A DNA stretch of 14,613 bases, from the NCBI GenBank assembly GCA_910579285.1, contig CAJTTT010000026.1:28668-43280 (forward strand), in the 5' to 3' direction. Of the stretch, positions 1 through 5,819 are shown piece after piece (positions within the stretch are counted from its first letter, which is position 1; each line of letters starts with the position of its first letter). This stretch comes from an uncultured Lachnospiraceae bacterium. GTDB taxonomy: Bacteria > Bacillota > Clostridia > Lachnospirales > Lachnospiraceae. The notes under the pieces are model-generated. The model made no database searches and was not told the origin of the DNA. It worked only from the letters and a program-made list of their open reading frames with translations. A program made the position numbers and the translations under genes.

Positions 1-431
1 AGGTAGTGGCTGAGTATTTACAGCAGGCATGGGCGGAGATCGGCGTTGAGCTTCAGGTAGATATCGTTGAGTGGGCAAGCTTCACTCCCATGAGACGTAA
101 CGGTGATTACGATGCTTCCCGTAACGGCTGGGTAGGCGATTACAGCGATCCTTCCAACATGCTGGATCTGCTTTACTCCAGTAACGGTAACAACGACGGT
201 AAGTTCAACAATGCAGAGTACGATGCGGCTATGGATACTTCCAGAACCACACTTGACGCTGCAGAGCGTTCCGCAGCCCTTCACAAGGCAGAGGACATCC
301 TTATGAACGAGGCGGCCTGTGTTCCTGTTGCTTACTACAATGACTTCTGGTTACAGAGCAGCAAGATCCAGAATATGTGGCATTCTGCATACGGCTACTG
401 GTACTTCATGTACGCTGACATTGCGGAATAA
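1..431 (+). CDS. ABC transporter substrate-binding protein, family 5 (OppA-like), C-terminal fragment
   Basis: This is the last ~143 codons of a gene that begins upstream of the window; the reading frame is open from base 3 with no believable start. The product is the extracellular lipid-anchored receptor of an oligopeptide or dipeptide importer. The visible part matches the C-terminal lobe of SBP family 5: an amphipathic helix followed by the VGVEL-like strand (IGVELQVDIVEW), then the hallmark WVGDYSDPSNMLDLLYS, and a late helix (AAERSAALHKAEDILMNEA) leading to a VPVAYYNDFWL strand. Codon choice is strongly biased to C-ending Asn, Phe, Tyr and Asp codons and to CGT for Arg, unlike the genes downstream, which suggests high expression. 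The peptide specificity cannot be told from this fragment. The transporter's permease and ATPase genes are not in the window. The TAA stop is followed closely by a terminator, so this is the end of its transcript. Confidence 0.88.
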   Translation, partial: VVAEYLQQAWAEIGVELQVDIVEWASFTPMRRNGDYDASRNGWVGDYSDPSNMLDLLYSSNGNNDGKFNNAEYDAAMDTSRTTLDAAERSAALHKAEDILMNEAACVPVAYYNDFWLQSSKIQNMWHSAYGYWYFMYADIAE

Positions 432-445
432 GAAATAAGATAAAA

Positions 446-488
446 GGCGTAAGGCTTCTGTGTATTTGAGGGGCCTTGCGCTTTTTTT
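446..488 (+). terminator. Rho-independent terminator after the substrate-binding protein gene
   Basis: A 9-bp stem, GCGTAAGGC (447-455) with GCCTTGCGC (473-481) including one G-T pair, is followed directly by seven T residues (482-488). It lies 15 bases after the stop codon and separates the transporter transcript from the riboflavin unit. Confidence 0.9.
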
Positions 489-525
489 GACAGGCATTTG
501 ACGAAATCAAAGAGTAAAATGCCAC

Positions 526-554
526 TTGATTTTGCCGTGTTCATGTGGTATCCT
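526..554 (+). promoter_or_regulatory. Sigma-A promoter for the FMN riboswitch-ribU transcript
   Basis: The -35 is TTGATT (526-531) and the -10 is TATCCT (549-554), with a 17-bp spacer. A TGG directly before the -10 (546-548) gives an extended -10. Transcription would start near 561, about 20 bases before the riboswitch aptamer. Confidence 0.6.
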
Positions 555-580
555 AGTACACGAAAAGAATAAGAGAAAAG

Positions 581-721
581 TTCTTCGGGGCAGGGTGCAA
601 TTCCCTACCGGCGGTTACAGTCCGCGACCCGTCACGATCCAAACGTTTACCCGCGCAAGGAGAGGATGGCTGATCTGGTGAAATTCCAGAACCGACAGTA
701 TAGTCTGGATGAGAGAAGACA
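581..721 (+). promoter_or_regulatory. FMN riboswitch (RFN element)
   Basis: This is an aptamer that binds flavin mononucleotide in the nascent RNA. The conserved blocks are all present: the 5' GGGCAGGGTG-AATTCCC block (588-605), ACCGGCGGT near 607-615, the CTGATCTGGTGAAATTCCAG arm (670-690), AACCGACAGTATAGTCTGGATG, and a closing GAGAGAAGA (711-719) that pairs with TCTTC at the 5' end (582-586). The element is followed by an intrinsic terminator (809-838) and then by ribU, so high FMN should stop transcription before the transporter gene. The downstream expression platform also holds a long hairpin at 722-750. Confidence 0.95.
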
Positions 722-750
722 GATAAAGTGACATTTATGTCACATTTATC
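722..750 (+). other. Hairpin in the expression platform of the FMN riboswitch
   Basis: GATAAA (722-727) pairs with TTTATC (745-750), and GTGACA (728-733) with TGTCAC (738-743); one A (744) is bulged and the loop is TTTA. It follows the aptamer's closing stem directly. It may act as a spacer or as part of the switch between terminating and reading-through folds. No T-run follows, so it is not itself a terminator. Confidence 0.6.
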
Positions 751-808
751 AGGCAGGAGTCTGTGCCGCTGGTGCAGTGCGGAAACTGTTCAATGTGTGT
801 ATGATATG

Positions 809-838
809 CCCCCGGAGTTTATGCTTCGGGGGTTTTTT
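809..838 (+). terminator. Riboswitch-controlled intrinsic terminator upstream of ribU
   Basis: CCCCCGGAG (809-817) pairs with CTTCGGGGG (824-832) over 9 bp with one G-T pair; the loop is TTTATG and six T residues follow (833-838). Its 3' arm shares the 8-mer CTTCGGGG with the 5' end of the aptamer (583-590). The terminator's 5' arm could therefore pair with the aptamer's 5' strand instead, a plausible antiterminated state when FMN is low. Confidence 0.88.
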
Positions 839-893
839 GCGCGCATAAGCAGAGTCAGAAGAACTTTCCCCTAAAAAAAGGAGGAAAAGAAAA

Positions 894-1676
894 ATGGGTA
901 ACGGATTATTACAGAGTATTGCAGAAAACGTGATTTTTGTGCTTGTCTGCGTGAGTGTGGCGACGGCGCTGTTTCTCATCGCCTATGCGGCAGAGAAGAG
1001 CGTGCAGAAGAAAAACGGGGTGACGGAGCGGATTCTCACCACGAGAAAAATTACCATGATCGGTCTTTTTTCCGCGCTGGCTGTGATCCTGCATTTGTTT
1101 GACTTCCCGGTTCCCTTTCTGGCGCCTGGGTTCTACAAGCTGGACTTCTCGGAGATCCCGGCTCTGGTGGGCGCTTTCGCATTCGGTCCCGTGGCGGGCG
1201 TGATGATTGAGTTTTGCAAGATTCTGCTCAAACTTGTCATCAAAGGAACGAGCACGGCCTTTGTGGGAGACCTGGCGAACTTTGTGATTGGATGCAGTCT
1301 GGTACTGCCGGCCTCCATCCTGTACATGTTTAAGAAGACAAAGAAGATGGCAGTCGCTGCCTGCGCGGCGGGTTCCATGATTATGACGGTGTTCGGCACG
1401 GCCTTCAACGGCGTCTATCTGCTTCCGGCGTTCTCGAAGCTGTTCGGGATGCCTATGGATGCCATCATCGCGGCGGGCGCGCAGATCAACGGCAATATTC
1501 ACGGCGTTGTAAGCTTTGTCATCTTTGCGGTGGCGCCTCTTAACATCATTAAGAGCGTGGCGGCGTCTGGGATCACAATGCTGATTTACAAGCCCTTAAG
1601 CCCGATTTTGAAAAGCGCCGGGCCTGCTTTGGAGAGAAGGGCTGCCGGCGAGGTTTCAAACTCCGGCAAGGCGTGA
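894..1676 (+). CDS. ribU: ECF transporter S component, riboflavin-specific (RibU)
   Basis: This is the substrate-binding membrane subunit that captures riboflavin and works with the shared ECF energising module (two ATPases and EcfT), which is not encoded here. The family signatures are KLDFSEIPALVGAF followed by GPVAGVMIE (about residues 82-106) and GTSTAFVGDLANFVIG (118-133), with FNGVYLLP at 171-178. The 260-residue length is greater than the usual ~190-210 because residues 1-50 add an extra hydrophobic helix (about 12-33) and a charged linker before the canonical first helix. The start at 894 is set by AGGAGG (879-884) with a 9-base gap. The FMN riboswitch upstream supports the substrate assignment independently of the protein. 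The gene is monocistronic, ending at a terminator (1721-1762). The C-terminal ~20 residues are hydrophilic and probably cytoplasmic. Confidence 0.92.
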   Translation: MGNGLLQSIAENVIFVLVCVSVATALFLIAYAAEKSVQKKNGVTERILTTRKITMIGLFSALAVILHLFDFPVPFLAPGFYKLDFSEIPALVGAFAFGPVAGVMIEFCKILLKLVIKGTSTAFVGDLANFVIGCSLVLPASILYMFKKTKKMAVAACAAGSMIMTVFGTAFNGVYLLPAFSKLFGMPMDAIIAAGAQINGNIHGVVSFVIFAVAPLNIIKSVAASGITMLIYKPLSPILKSAGPALERRAAGEVSNSGKA

Positions 1677-1720
1677 CGTGATGCAGAAACGAAAATGGTT
1701 AACATAAAAATACAGAAGGC

Positions 1721-1762
1721 GAAAATACTACTTTTCCACGGAGAGGTAGTATTTTCTTTTTT
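1721..1762 (+). terminator. Rho-independent terminator after ribU
   Basis: A perfect 11-bp stem, GAAAATACTAC (1721-1731) with GTAGTATTTTC (1746-1756), is followed by six T residues (1757-1762). The A-rich 5' arm also gives a possible T-tract on the other strand. It ends the ribU transcript, and its T-run touches the first response-regulator repeat of the next promoter. Confidence 0.93.
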
Positions 1763-1805
1763 GTAAGGTTCCTGTAAGATTTTTGTAAGATTGGTGGTGT
1801 AGAAT
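1762..1805 (+). promoter_or_regulatory. Activator-dependent promoter with three TGTAAG repeats at 11-bp period
   Basis: TGTAAG occurs at 1762-1767, 1773-1778 and 1784-1789, so the starts are exactly 11 bp apart, one helical turn each. A -10 box TAGAAT lies at 1800-1805, ten bases after the last repeat. No good -35 is present at the expected place (1777-1782, AGATTT), which is covered by the repeats. This is the architecture of a promoter activated by an OmpR/PhoB-family response regulator bound head-to-tail. It serves the exporter operon starting at 2011; transcription would begin near 1812. The cognate two-component system is not in the window. Confidence 0.72.
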
Positions 1806-1817
1806 GGGAGTGTAAAT

Positions 1818-1855
1818 CCGGCATGGCCGGCAGCATCAGTGCAGCGCGGTTTTTT
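1818..1855 (+). other. Possible leader hairpin or weak attenuator of the exporter operon
   Basis: The ~200-base leader (about 1812-2010) begins with the palindrome CCGGC-ATG-GCCGG (1818-1830). An overlapping imperfect hairpin, CCGGCAGC (1827-1834) against GCAGCGCGG (1841-1849), is followed by six T residues (1850-1855). The stem has a bulge and a mismatch, so termination would be weak. The two folds share bases 1827-1830 and cannot form together. The rest of the leader (1856-2010) is A-rich and shows no clear gene or other element. Confidence 0.35.
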
Positions 1856-2010
1856 AAGAATCAATTAAGATTTAAGTGTGCTTCTTTTAAGAAAAGGATG
1901 ATAAGATATAAAAAGTGAAAAATTGAAGCTGGAGACAGAGCTGTTTCGTTATAGATGCTGTACATAATAGGAATGGTATGGTTAGAAATAAGAGAAAGGA
2001 ACGTAGTATC

Positions 2011-2712
2011 ATGGGGACATTGGTGGAAATCCGGGATATCTGCAAGGTCTACAATCCCGGGGAAAATGAAGTGAAGGCGCTGGATCATGTGAGTCTGACG
2101 ATCGGAGAAGGGGAGTTCGTGGCGATTATCGGCCATTCGGGCTCGGGAAAGTCCACGCTGATGAACATGCTCGGCTGTCTGGACGTGCCCACCAGCGGCA
2201 GTTATTTTCTGCATGGACACGATGTGGGCAGTATGTCGGATGACGAGCTTTCGGACATACGCAATCAGGAGATCGGCTTTGTCTTTCAGGGGTTTAATCT
2301 GATTCCCAGCCTGACGGCGGTGGAGAACGTGGAGCTGCCCCTCATTTACCGCGGCGTCGGAAAGAAGGAACGGCTGGAGCTGTCGGAGAAGGCGCTTGAC
2401 AAAGTGGGACTTGCCAAACGTAAAACCCACAAGCCCTCAGAGATGTCCGGCGGACAGCAGCAGAGGGTGGCCATCGCCAGAGCCATTGCGCAGGCGCCGC
2501 CCATTATTCTGGCGGACGAGCCGACAGGAAATCTGGATTCCGGCTCCACCAGGGAGATTATGGATATCCTGCGAGGACTGCACGAGGAGGGCAGGACAGT
2601 GATCCTGATTACCCATGATGACGAGATTGCAGCCCGGGCGAAGCGGGTGATTAAAATTATGGACGGAAAAATAGAGGAGGATTATGAAAATGTTTGGAAA
2701 GGCGAAGAATAA
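2011..2712 (+). CDS. ABC exporter ATP-binding protein (MacB/LolD type)
   Basis: This is the cytoplasmic ATPase that drives a three-part exporter with the next two genes. Every nucleotide-binding motif is intact: Walker A GHSGSGKST (41-49), Q-loop Gln 93 in VFQGFNLIPS, signature MSGGQQQR (145-152), Walker B IILADEP (165-171), and switch His 202 in LITHDD. The 233-residue length is normal for the MacB/LolD/FtsE-like group. I place the start at 2011 (MGTLVEIRDI) because homologs begin this way and AAGGAA lies upstream at 1995-2000. An in-frame ATG at 1978 with AGG seven bases upstream is possible and would add 11 residues. The 3' end overlaps the fusion-protein gene by 23 bases, implying coupled translation. 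Expression is probably induced through the TGTAAG repeats at 1762-1789. The exported substrate is unknown; antimicrobial peptides or cell-envelope stress agents are typical for the family. Confidence 0.93.
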   Translation: MGTLVEIRDICKVYNPGENEVKALDHVSLTIGEGEFVAIIGHSGSGKSTLMNMLGCLDVPTSGSYFLHGHDVGSMSDDELSDIRNQEIGFVFQGFNLIPSLTAVENVELPLIYRGVGKKERLELSEKALDKVGLAKRKTHKPSEMSGGQQQRVAIARAIAQAPPIILADEPTGNLDSGSTREIMDILRGLHEEGRTVILITHDDEIAARAKRVIKIMDGKIEEDYENVWKGEE

Positions 2713-4288
2713 GGCGGAAAATACGGACATCACAGAGATGAAGCCGAAAAAGGAAAAGACGCCGATGGATAAGGAAAAGAAGAAAAAAATCCGCCGCCGG
2801 GTGATTGCGGGCGTGCTGGCAGTTCTGGTTGTCGCATTTTTTGTGAGAAACTCCATTGCGGCTAAAAATACGGCCCCGATGGTAACGACCGTGGCGGCTT
2901 CCGTGGGAGAAGTGGAGCAGATTTTAAGCACTGGCGGCACCGTGAAAAGCGATGAGACAAGAACTTATTTCGCGCCTTTGTCCGTGGAGGTGGGCGATGT
3001 GATGGTGAAGACTGGCGATACGGTGAAAAAGGGAGATGTGATTCTTACCTTTGACGAGAAAGCCCTGTCTGAGGAAAAACTGGCGGCAGAGTACAGGCTG
3101 GCTTCCAACGAGGGCGGCTATGAGAGCTCTGTGCATAAAAACAATGAGTACATAGCGGATCTGTCCGAGGCGAACCGCAATCTTCCCGTGCTGGATCAGC
3201 AGATTGCAGACAATGAAAAGCTGTTAGAGGAGCTGAACAAAAAGATCGAGGAGAAGAAAGCAGGCTGGAATTACAATGGAACGAACTTGAATGTCTCCGT
3301 TATGGAATGGCAGAGCATTATTGCCCAGGATGAGGAGGCGCTGGCGGATATCAGCGAGAGAGAGGCGAGAGGGGAATTGAACGAATACACCGAAGACGAG
3401 ATCAAAGAGATGCGCAATGAGGCGGAAATCAAGCTTGCCAATGACAGGGATATCCTCTTGAATCTCCAGATCCAGACGCAGTATAACGGCTACGAGGAAT
3501 CGTACAATAAGGAAGTCAGGGATCTGCAGCGGCAGGCGCAGGAGGTGGAGGAGCTGATTGCCTCCTACAAGGAATATAAGGCCGAGATGAAATCCCAGAA
3601 GGCTTCCTCTGAATCCGGCGTTCTGGATGCGGGCGGCAAGGCGAAGCTGGAGGCGGACACGGCGCTTGAAAAACTGACCAACCAGGAGAAACTGGATGCC
3701 ATAGCTGAGGTGGAGAACGGACTGAAGGCTGATTTCGGGGGCGTGATCACGGAACTTGAGGCGATAGCCGGACAGCCGCCCACGGAGAGCGGCAAGCTTG
3801 TGACGATCGAGAGCACGGAGAAAGTGTTTGTGAGACTCAGTGTTTCCAAATATGATCTGGAAAAGATTGCTGTGGGACAGAAAGCGGATATTGATATCGC
3901 CGGAAAGACATATGAGGGTACGGTGAGCAAAATTGACGGTATGGCCACTCAGAATAACAACGGCGCGATGGTAGTTGGCGTGGACGTCAACATCGACAAC
4001 CCGGATGAAAACATTTTCCTCGGCGTGGAAGCCAAGGTTTATGTCCATATGGCGAAAGCTGAGGGTGTGGTTACGGTGCCCCTTGAAGTGATCAACAGCG
4101 ACAGGGAAGGCGATTTCGTGTATGTGGAGGAGAACGGTGTGGTGGCAAAGAGGCGCGTTACCACGGGGATCACGTCCGACAGCTCAATCGAGGTGAAAGA
4201 GGGACTTTCGGAGGGCGAAAATGTAGTCATGGCCAACGGCATGGAGTTTGAAGACGGCACGGCGGTGACGGCTATGCCGATGCCGTAG
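2690..4288 (+). CDS. Membrane fusion protein (HlyD/MacA-like efflux subunit)
   Basis: This is the extracytoplasmic adaptor of the exporter. Residues 1-37 are a Lys/Glu-rich cytoplasmic tail, 38-53 a single membrane anchor, and about 78-124 a biotinyl-lipoyl-like half (VGDVMVKTGDTVKKGDVIL). About 130-330 forms a long Glu/Lys-rich helical hairpin, then follow a second lipoyl-like half and beta-barrel domains (VFVRLSVSKYDLEKIAVGQKA; YEGTVSKIDG; FLGVEAKVYV) and a membrane-proximal C-terminal domain (VKEGLSEGENVVMANG). The length of 532 residues exceeds the typical ~370-430 of MacA; the extra is mostly in the helical hairpin. AGGAGG (2675-2680) is nine bases before the ATG at 2690 but only three before the ATG at 2684, so I prefer 2690; the two differ by two residues. 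The gene overlaps the ATPase gene. In a Gram-positive the adaptor cannot reach an outer-membrane channel, so it probably helps the permease capture or release substrate. Confidence 0.9.
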   Translation: MFGKAKNKAENTDITEMKPKKEKTPMDKEKKKKIRRRVIAGVLAVLVVAFFVRNSIAAKNTAPMVTTVAASVGEVEQILSTGGTVKSDETRTYFAPLSVEVGDVMVKTGDTVKKGDVILTFDEKALSEEKLAAEYRLASNEGGYESSVHKNNEYIADLSEANRNLPVLDQQIADNEKLLEELNKKIEEKKAGWNYNGTNLNVSVMEWQSIIAQDEEALADISEREARGELNEYTEDEIKEMRNEAEIKLANDRDILLNLQIQTQYNGYEESYNKEVRDLQRQAQEVEELIASYKEYKAEMKSQKASSESGVLDAGGKAKLEADTALEKLTNQEKLDAIAEVENGLKADFGGVITELEAIAGQPPTESGKLVTIESTEKVFVRLSVSKYDLEKIAVGQKADIDIAGKTYEGTVSKIDGMATQNNNGAMVVGVDVNIDNPDENIFLGVEAKVYVHMAKAEGVVTVPLEVINSDREGDFVYVEENGVVAKRRVTTGITSDSSIEVKEGLSEGENVVMANGMEFEDGTAVTAMPMP

Positions 4289-4290
4289 CC

Positions 4291-4351
4291 CGAAGAGAAC
4301 TTCTAAAGACGTCCCGTCATAGGACGAAACGCCAGGAAGTTCTATGCTTCG
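4291..4351 (+). repeat. Structured palindromic element, copy 1
   Basis: The element lies just after the fusion-protein stop. An outer 8-bp stem, AGAACTTC (4296-4303) with GAAGTTCT (4336-4343), encloses a 32-base core. The core holds a 5-bp hairpin, CGTCC (4310-4314) with GGACG (4322-4326), whose loop is CGTCATA, flanked by the unpaired conserved stretches TAAAGA and ACGCCA. A basal stem CGAAG (4291-4295) with CTTCG (4347-4351) extends the outer stem across an ATG bulge. The second copy is at 5609-5693. The core matches at 28 of 32 positions, and the outer stem differs by two compensated pairs. No T-run follows, so it is not an intrinsic terminator. It occupies most of the 97-base gap before the permease gene. 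Confidence 0.8.
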
Positions 4352-4385
4352 TGCTGATGAAAGAAAATAAAGGACAGGGAACAAA

Positions 4386-5609
4386 ATGGGACAGATATGG
4401 GAATATATAAAAATCGCCCTGATGAATATCAAGACGAACAAAGGGCGCTCCGCACTCACCATGCTCGGCATTATCATCGGTATCGCTTCCGTCATTATGA
4501 TTATCTCTATCGGTAACGGGGTGCGCGCCTCCGTCAATGACGAGCTGGAAAATATGGGCGGCGGCCTGATCGCCATTTACGTCAACAGCGACGTGGAAGG
4601 CAATGACGTGAAGTTTAAGGAGGAAGATTTTGAACTGGTTGAAGAAAAGGTGGAACATGTAAAGGGCGCGACAACACAGTACAGCTACTGGGGCGCAACG
4701 GCTAAGGGGCGCAAAGGCGACTTTATGACGGTAATTAACGGCGGCAATACGGCGTTACAGTATGCGATCGGCAGTGAGCCGATTGTCAGGGGCAGGTATT
4801 TTTCCCAGAGTGAGTATGAGGCGGGCACGATGGTCTGCGTCCTCAAGGAAAGTGATGCGAGATCTCTGTTTGGAACCACAGATGTGGTGGGGATGACCTT
4901 TGAACTGAACCTCTGGGGTGTGAGTCAGGACGTGCGGATTGTGGGTATCAGAGAGGATACGCCGGCAGGACTGATCGCCGCTATGAGCGGCAGTGGATAT
5001 ATGCAGGTGGAGATGCCCATGACAGCGATGGCGGCCGGATTCGGTTTTTGGATTGGGGACTCTGACTATATCTATGTGATTGCAGAGAGCTCCGAGTATG
5101 TGACGCAGGTGGCGGCGGACACCATCAGCCTTCTGGAAAACCGCTATAACGTGCGCGGGGAGAACAAGATTATGATGGAGAGCTTTGCGGACAATACGGC
5201 AGAGTTTGACCAGATCCTCAGTATGCTGACGCTGTTTATCTCCTTCGTTGCGGCGATTTCCCTGCTGGTGGGCGGCATCGGCATTATGAACATCATGCTC
5301 GTGTCCGTGACAGAGCGGACGAGGGAGATCGGTATCCGCAAGTCGCTGGGAGCCAGGACGAAGTCGATTCTCTTACAATTTCTGGCGGAAGCGAGTATTA
5401 TCACACTGATTGGCGGTCTGATCGGGATTGTGCTGGGTGAGCTGGGAGCAAGGGCAGTCTGCGGCGCTATGGGCTTTACGGCGCAGATCAATGTGTCCAC
5501 GGTGATTGTCGCTGCGGCCTTCTCCTCGGGCGTGGGTATTTTCTTCGGTATTTACCCGGCGAAGAAGGCGGCGAAGCTAAGCCCGATTGAGGCTCTGAGA
5601 CATGAATAG
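4386..5609 (+). CDS. ABC exporter permease (MacB-like, FtsX domain)
   Basis: This is the membrane subunit of the exporter. It has the MacB architecture without a fused ATPase: one N-terminal helix (about 24-44, LTMLGIIIGIASVIMIISIG), a large extracytoplasmic MacB-PCD domain (about 50-275), then three helices of the FtsX domain (about 280-307, 335-356 and 369-391). The cytoplasmic coupling segment TERTREIGIRKSLGA follows the second helix, and the protein ends with the family's PAKKAAKLSPIEALRHE. The length (407) is normal for stand-alone MacB-type permeases. The start has AGGACAGGGA at 4371-4380, about five bases upstream. Structured copy 1 lies between it and the fusion protein, and copy 2 begins in its stop codon. 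The ATPase partner is the gene at 2011-2712. Substrate unknown. Confidence 0.93.
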   Translation: MGQIWEYIKIALMNIKTNKGRSALTMLGIIIGIASVIMIISIGNGVRASVNDELENMGGGLIAIYVNSDVEGNDVKFKEEDFELVEEKVEHVKGATTQYSYWGATAKGRKGDFMTVINGGNTALQYAIGSEPIVRGRYFSQSEYEAGTMVCVLKESDARSLFGTTDVVGMTFELNLWGVSQDVRIVGIREDTPAGLIAAMSGSGYMQVEMPMTAMAAGFGFWIGDSDYIYVIAESSEYVTQVAADTISLLENRYNVRGENKIMMESFADNTAEFDQILSMLTLFISFVAAISLLVGGIGIMNIMLVSVTERTREIGIRKSLGARTKSILLQFLAEASIITLIGGLIGIVLGELGARAVCGAMGFTAQINVSTVIVAAAFSSGVGIFFGIYPAKKAAKLSPIEALRHE

Positions 5610-5693
5610 TGTGAGAAGAGTTTCTAAAGACGTCCCGCCATAGGACGGCACGCCAAGAAACTCTATGAGTTGCTTCGCAACTCCGTCTCACAC
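5609..5693 (+). repeat. Structured palindromic element, copy 2, in a predicted three-way junction
   Basis: The outer stem AGAGTTTC (5617-5624) with GAAACTCT (5657-5664) encloses a core nearly identical to copy 1, with CGTCC (5631-5635) paired to GGACG (5643-5647). A closing stem GTGTGAGA (5609-5616) with TCTCACAC (5686-5693) encloses this arm and a second hairpin, GAGTTGC (5667-5673) with GCAACTC (5677-5683). The result is a three-way junction. The closing stem starts on the last base of the permease stop codon. The bases CTATG and CTTCG after the outer stem are shared with copy 1, where the second hairpin is missing. Confidence 0.8.
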
Positions 5694-5694
5694 A

Positions 5695-5723
5695 GGAGAA
5701 TGCCAAAAATACGGGCATTCTCC
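5695..5723 (+). other. Perfect 10-bp hairpin downstream of the exporter operon
   Basis: GGAGAATGCC (5695-5704) pairs perfectly with GGCATTCTCC (5714-5723); the loop is AAAAATACG. It directly follows the three-way junction element. There is no T-tract after it, so it is not a canonical intrinsic terminator. It could still stall polymerase, protect the 3' end of the exporter mRNA, or belong to the repeat unit. The region 5724-5781 holds nothing else I can identify. Confidence 0.65.
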
Positions 5724-5781
5724 GCGTTGATTTGAAATTTAGGGATGATGTCGCGCCGTGTTGAAATGTCGAATATTTTTC

Positions 5782-5809
5782 TTGCACTTTGTCTGAATTT
5801 TAGTATAAT
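5782..5809 (+). promoter_or_regulatory. Promoter giving a nearly leaderless mRNA for the YcxB-like gene
   Basis: TTGCAC (5782-5787) and a perfect TATAAT (5804-5809) are separated by 16 bp. The predicted start of transcription, about 5815-5818, falls two to five bases before the ATG at 5820. It is the only good promoter seen ahead of tsaE and tsaB and so probably drives them as well. Confidence 0.7.
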
Positions 5810-5819
5810 AGATTTCAGT

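Noticed and set aside
909..1502. 197-residue open frame on the minus strand in ribU
   Set aside because: Its composition is rich in Arg, His and Gln, typical of a shadow frame, with no ribosome binding site; ribU is certain on the + strand.
3224..4048. 274-residue open frame on the minus strand
   Set aside because: It is antisense to the well-supported membrane fusion protein, whose GA-rich helical codons give long open complement frames. No recognisable domain.
4304..4335. Resemblance of copy 1 (GGACGAAACGCC) to the 3' core of a hammerhead ribozyme
   Set aside because: The required CUGAUGA box is missing before the inner stem, and copy 2 has GGC in place of the GAA that would be essential. 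The stem order also does not fit.
5695..5723. Perfect hairpin as an intrinsic terminator of the exporter operon
   Set aside because: The bases after it are GCGTTGATTTG, with no T-tract on either strand. Kept only as an unexplained hairpin.
5745..5819. Upstream start for the YcxB-like gene
   Set aside because: The added 25 codons contain the -35 and the perfect -10 of its promoter, and homologs begin near MEIEFDV.
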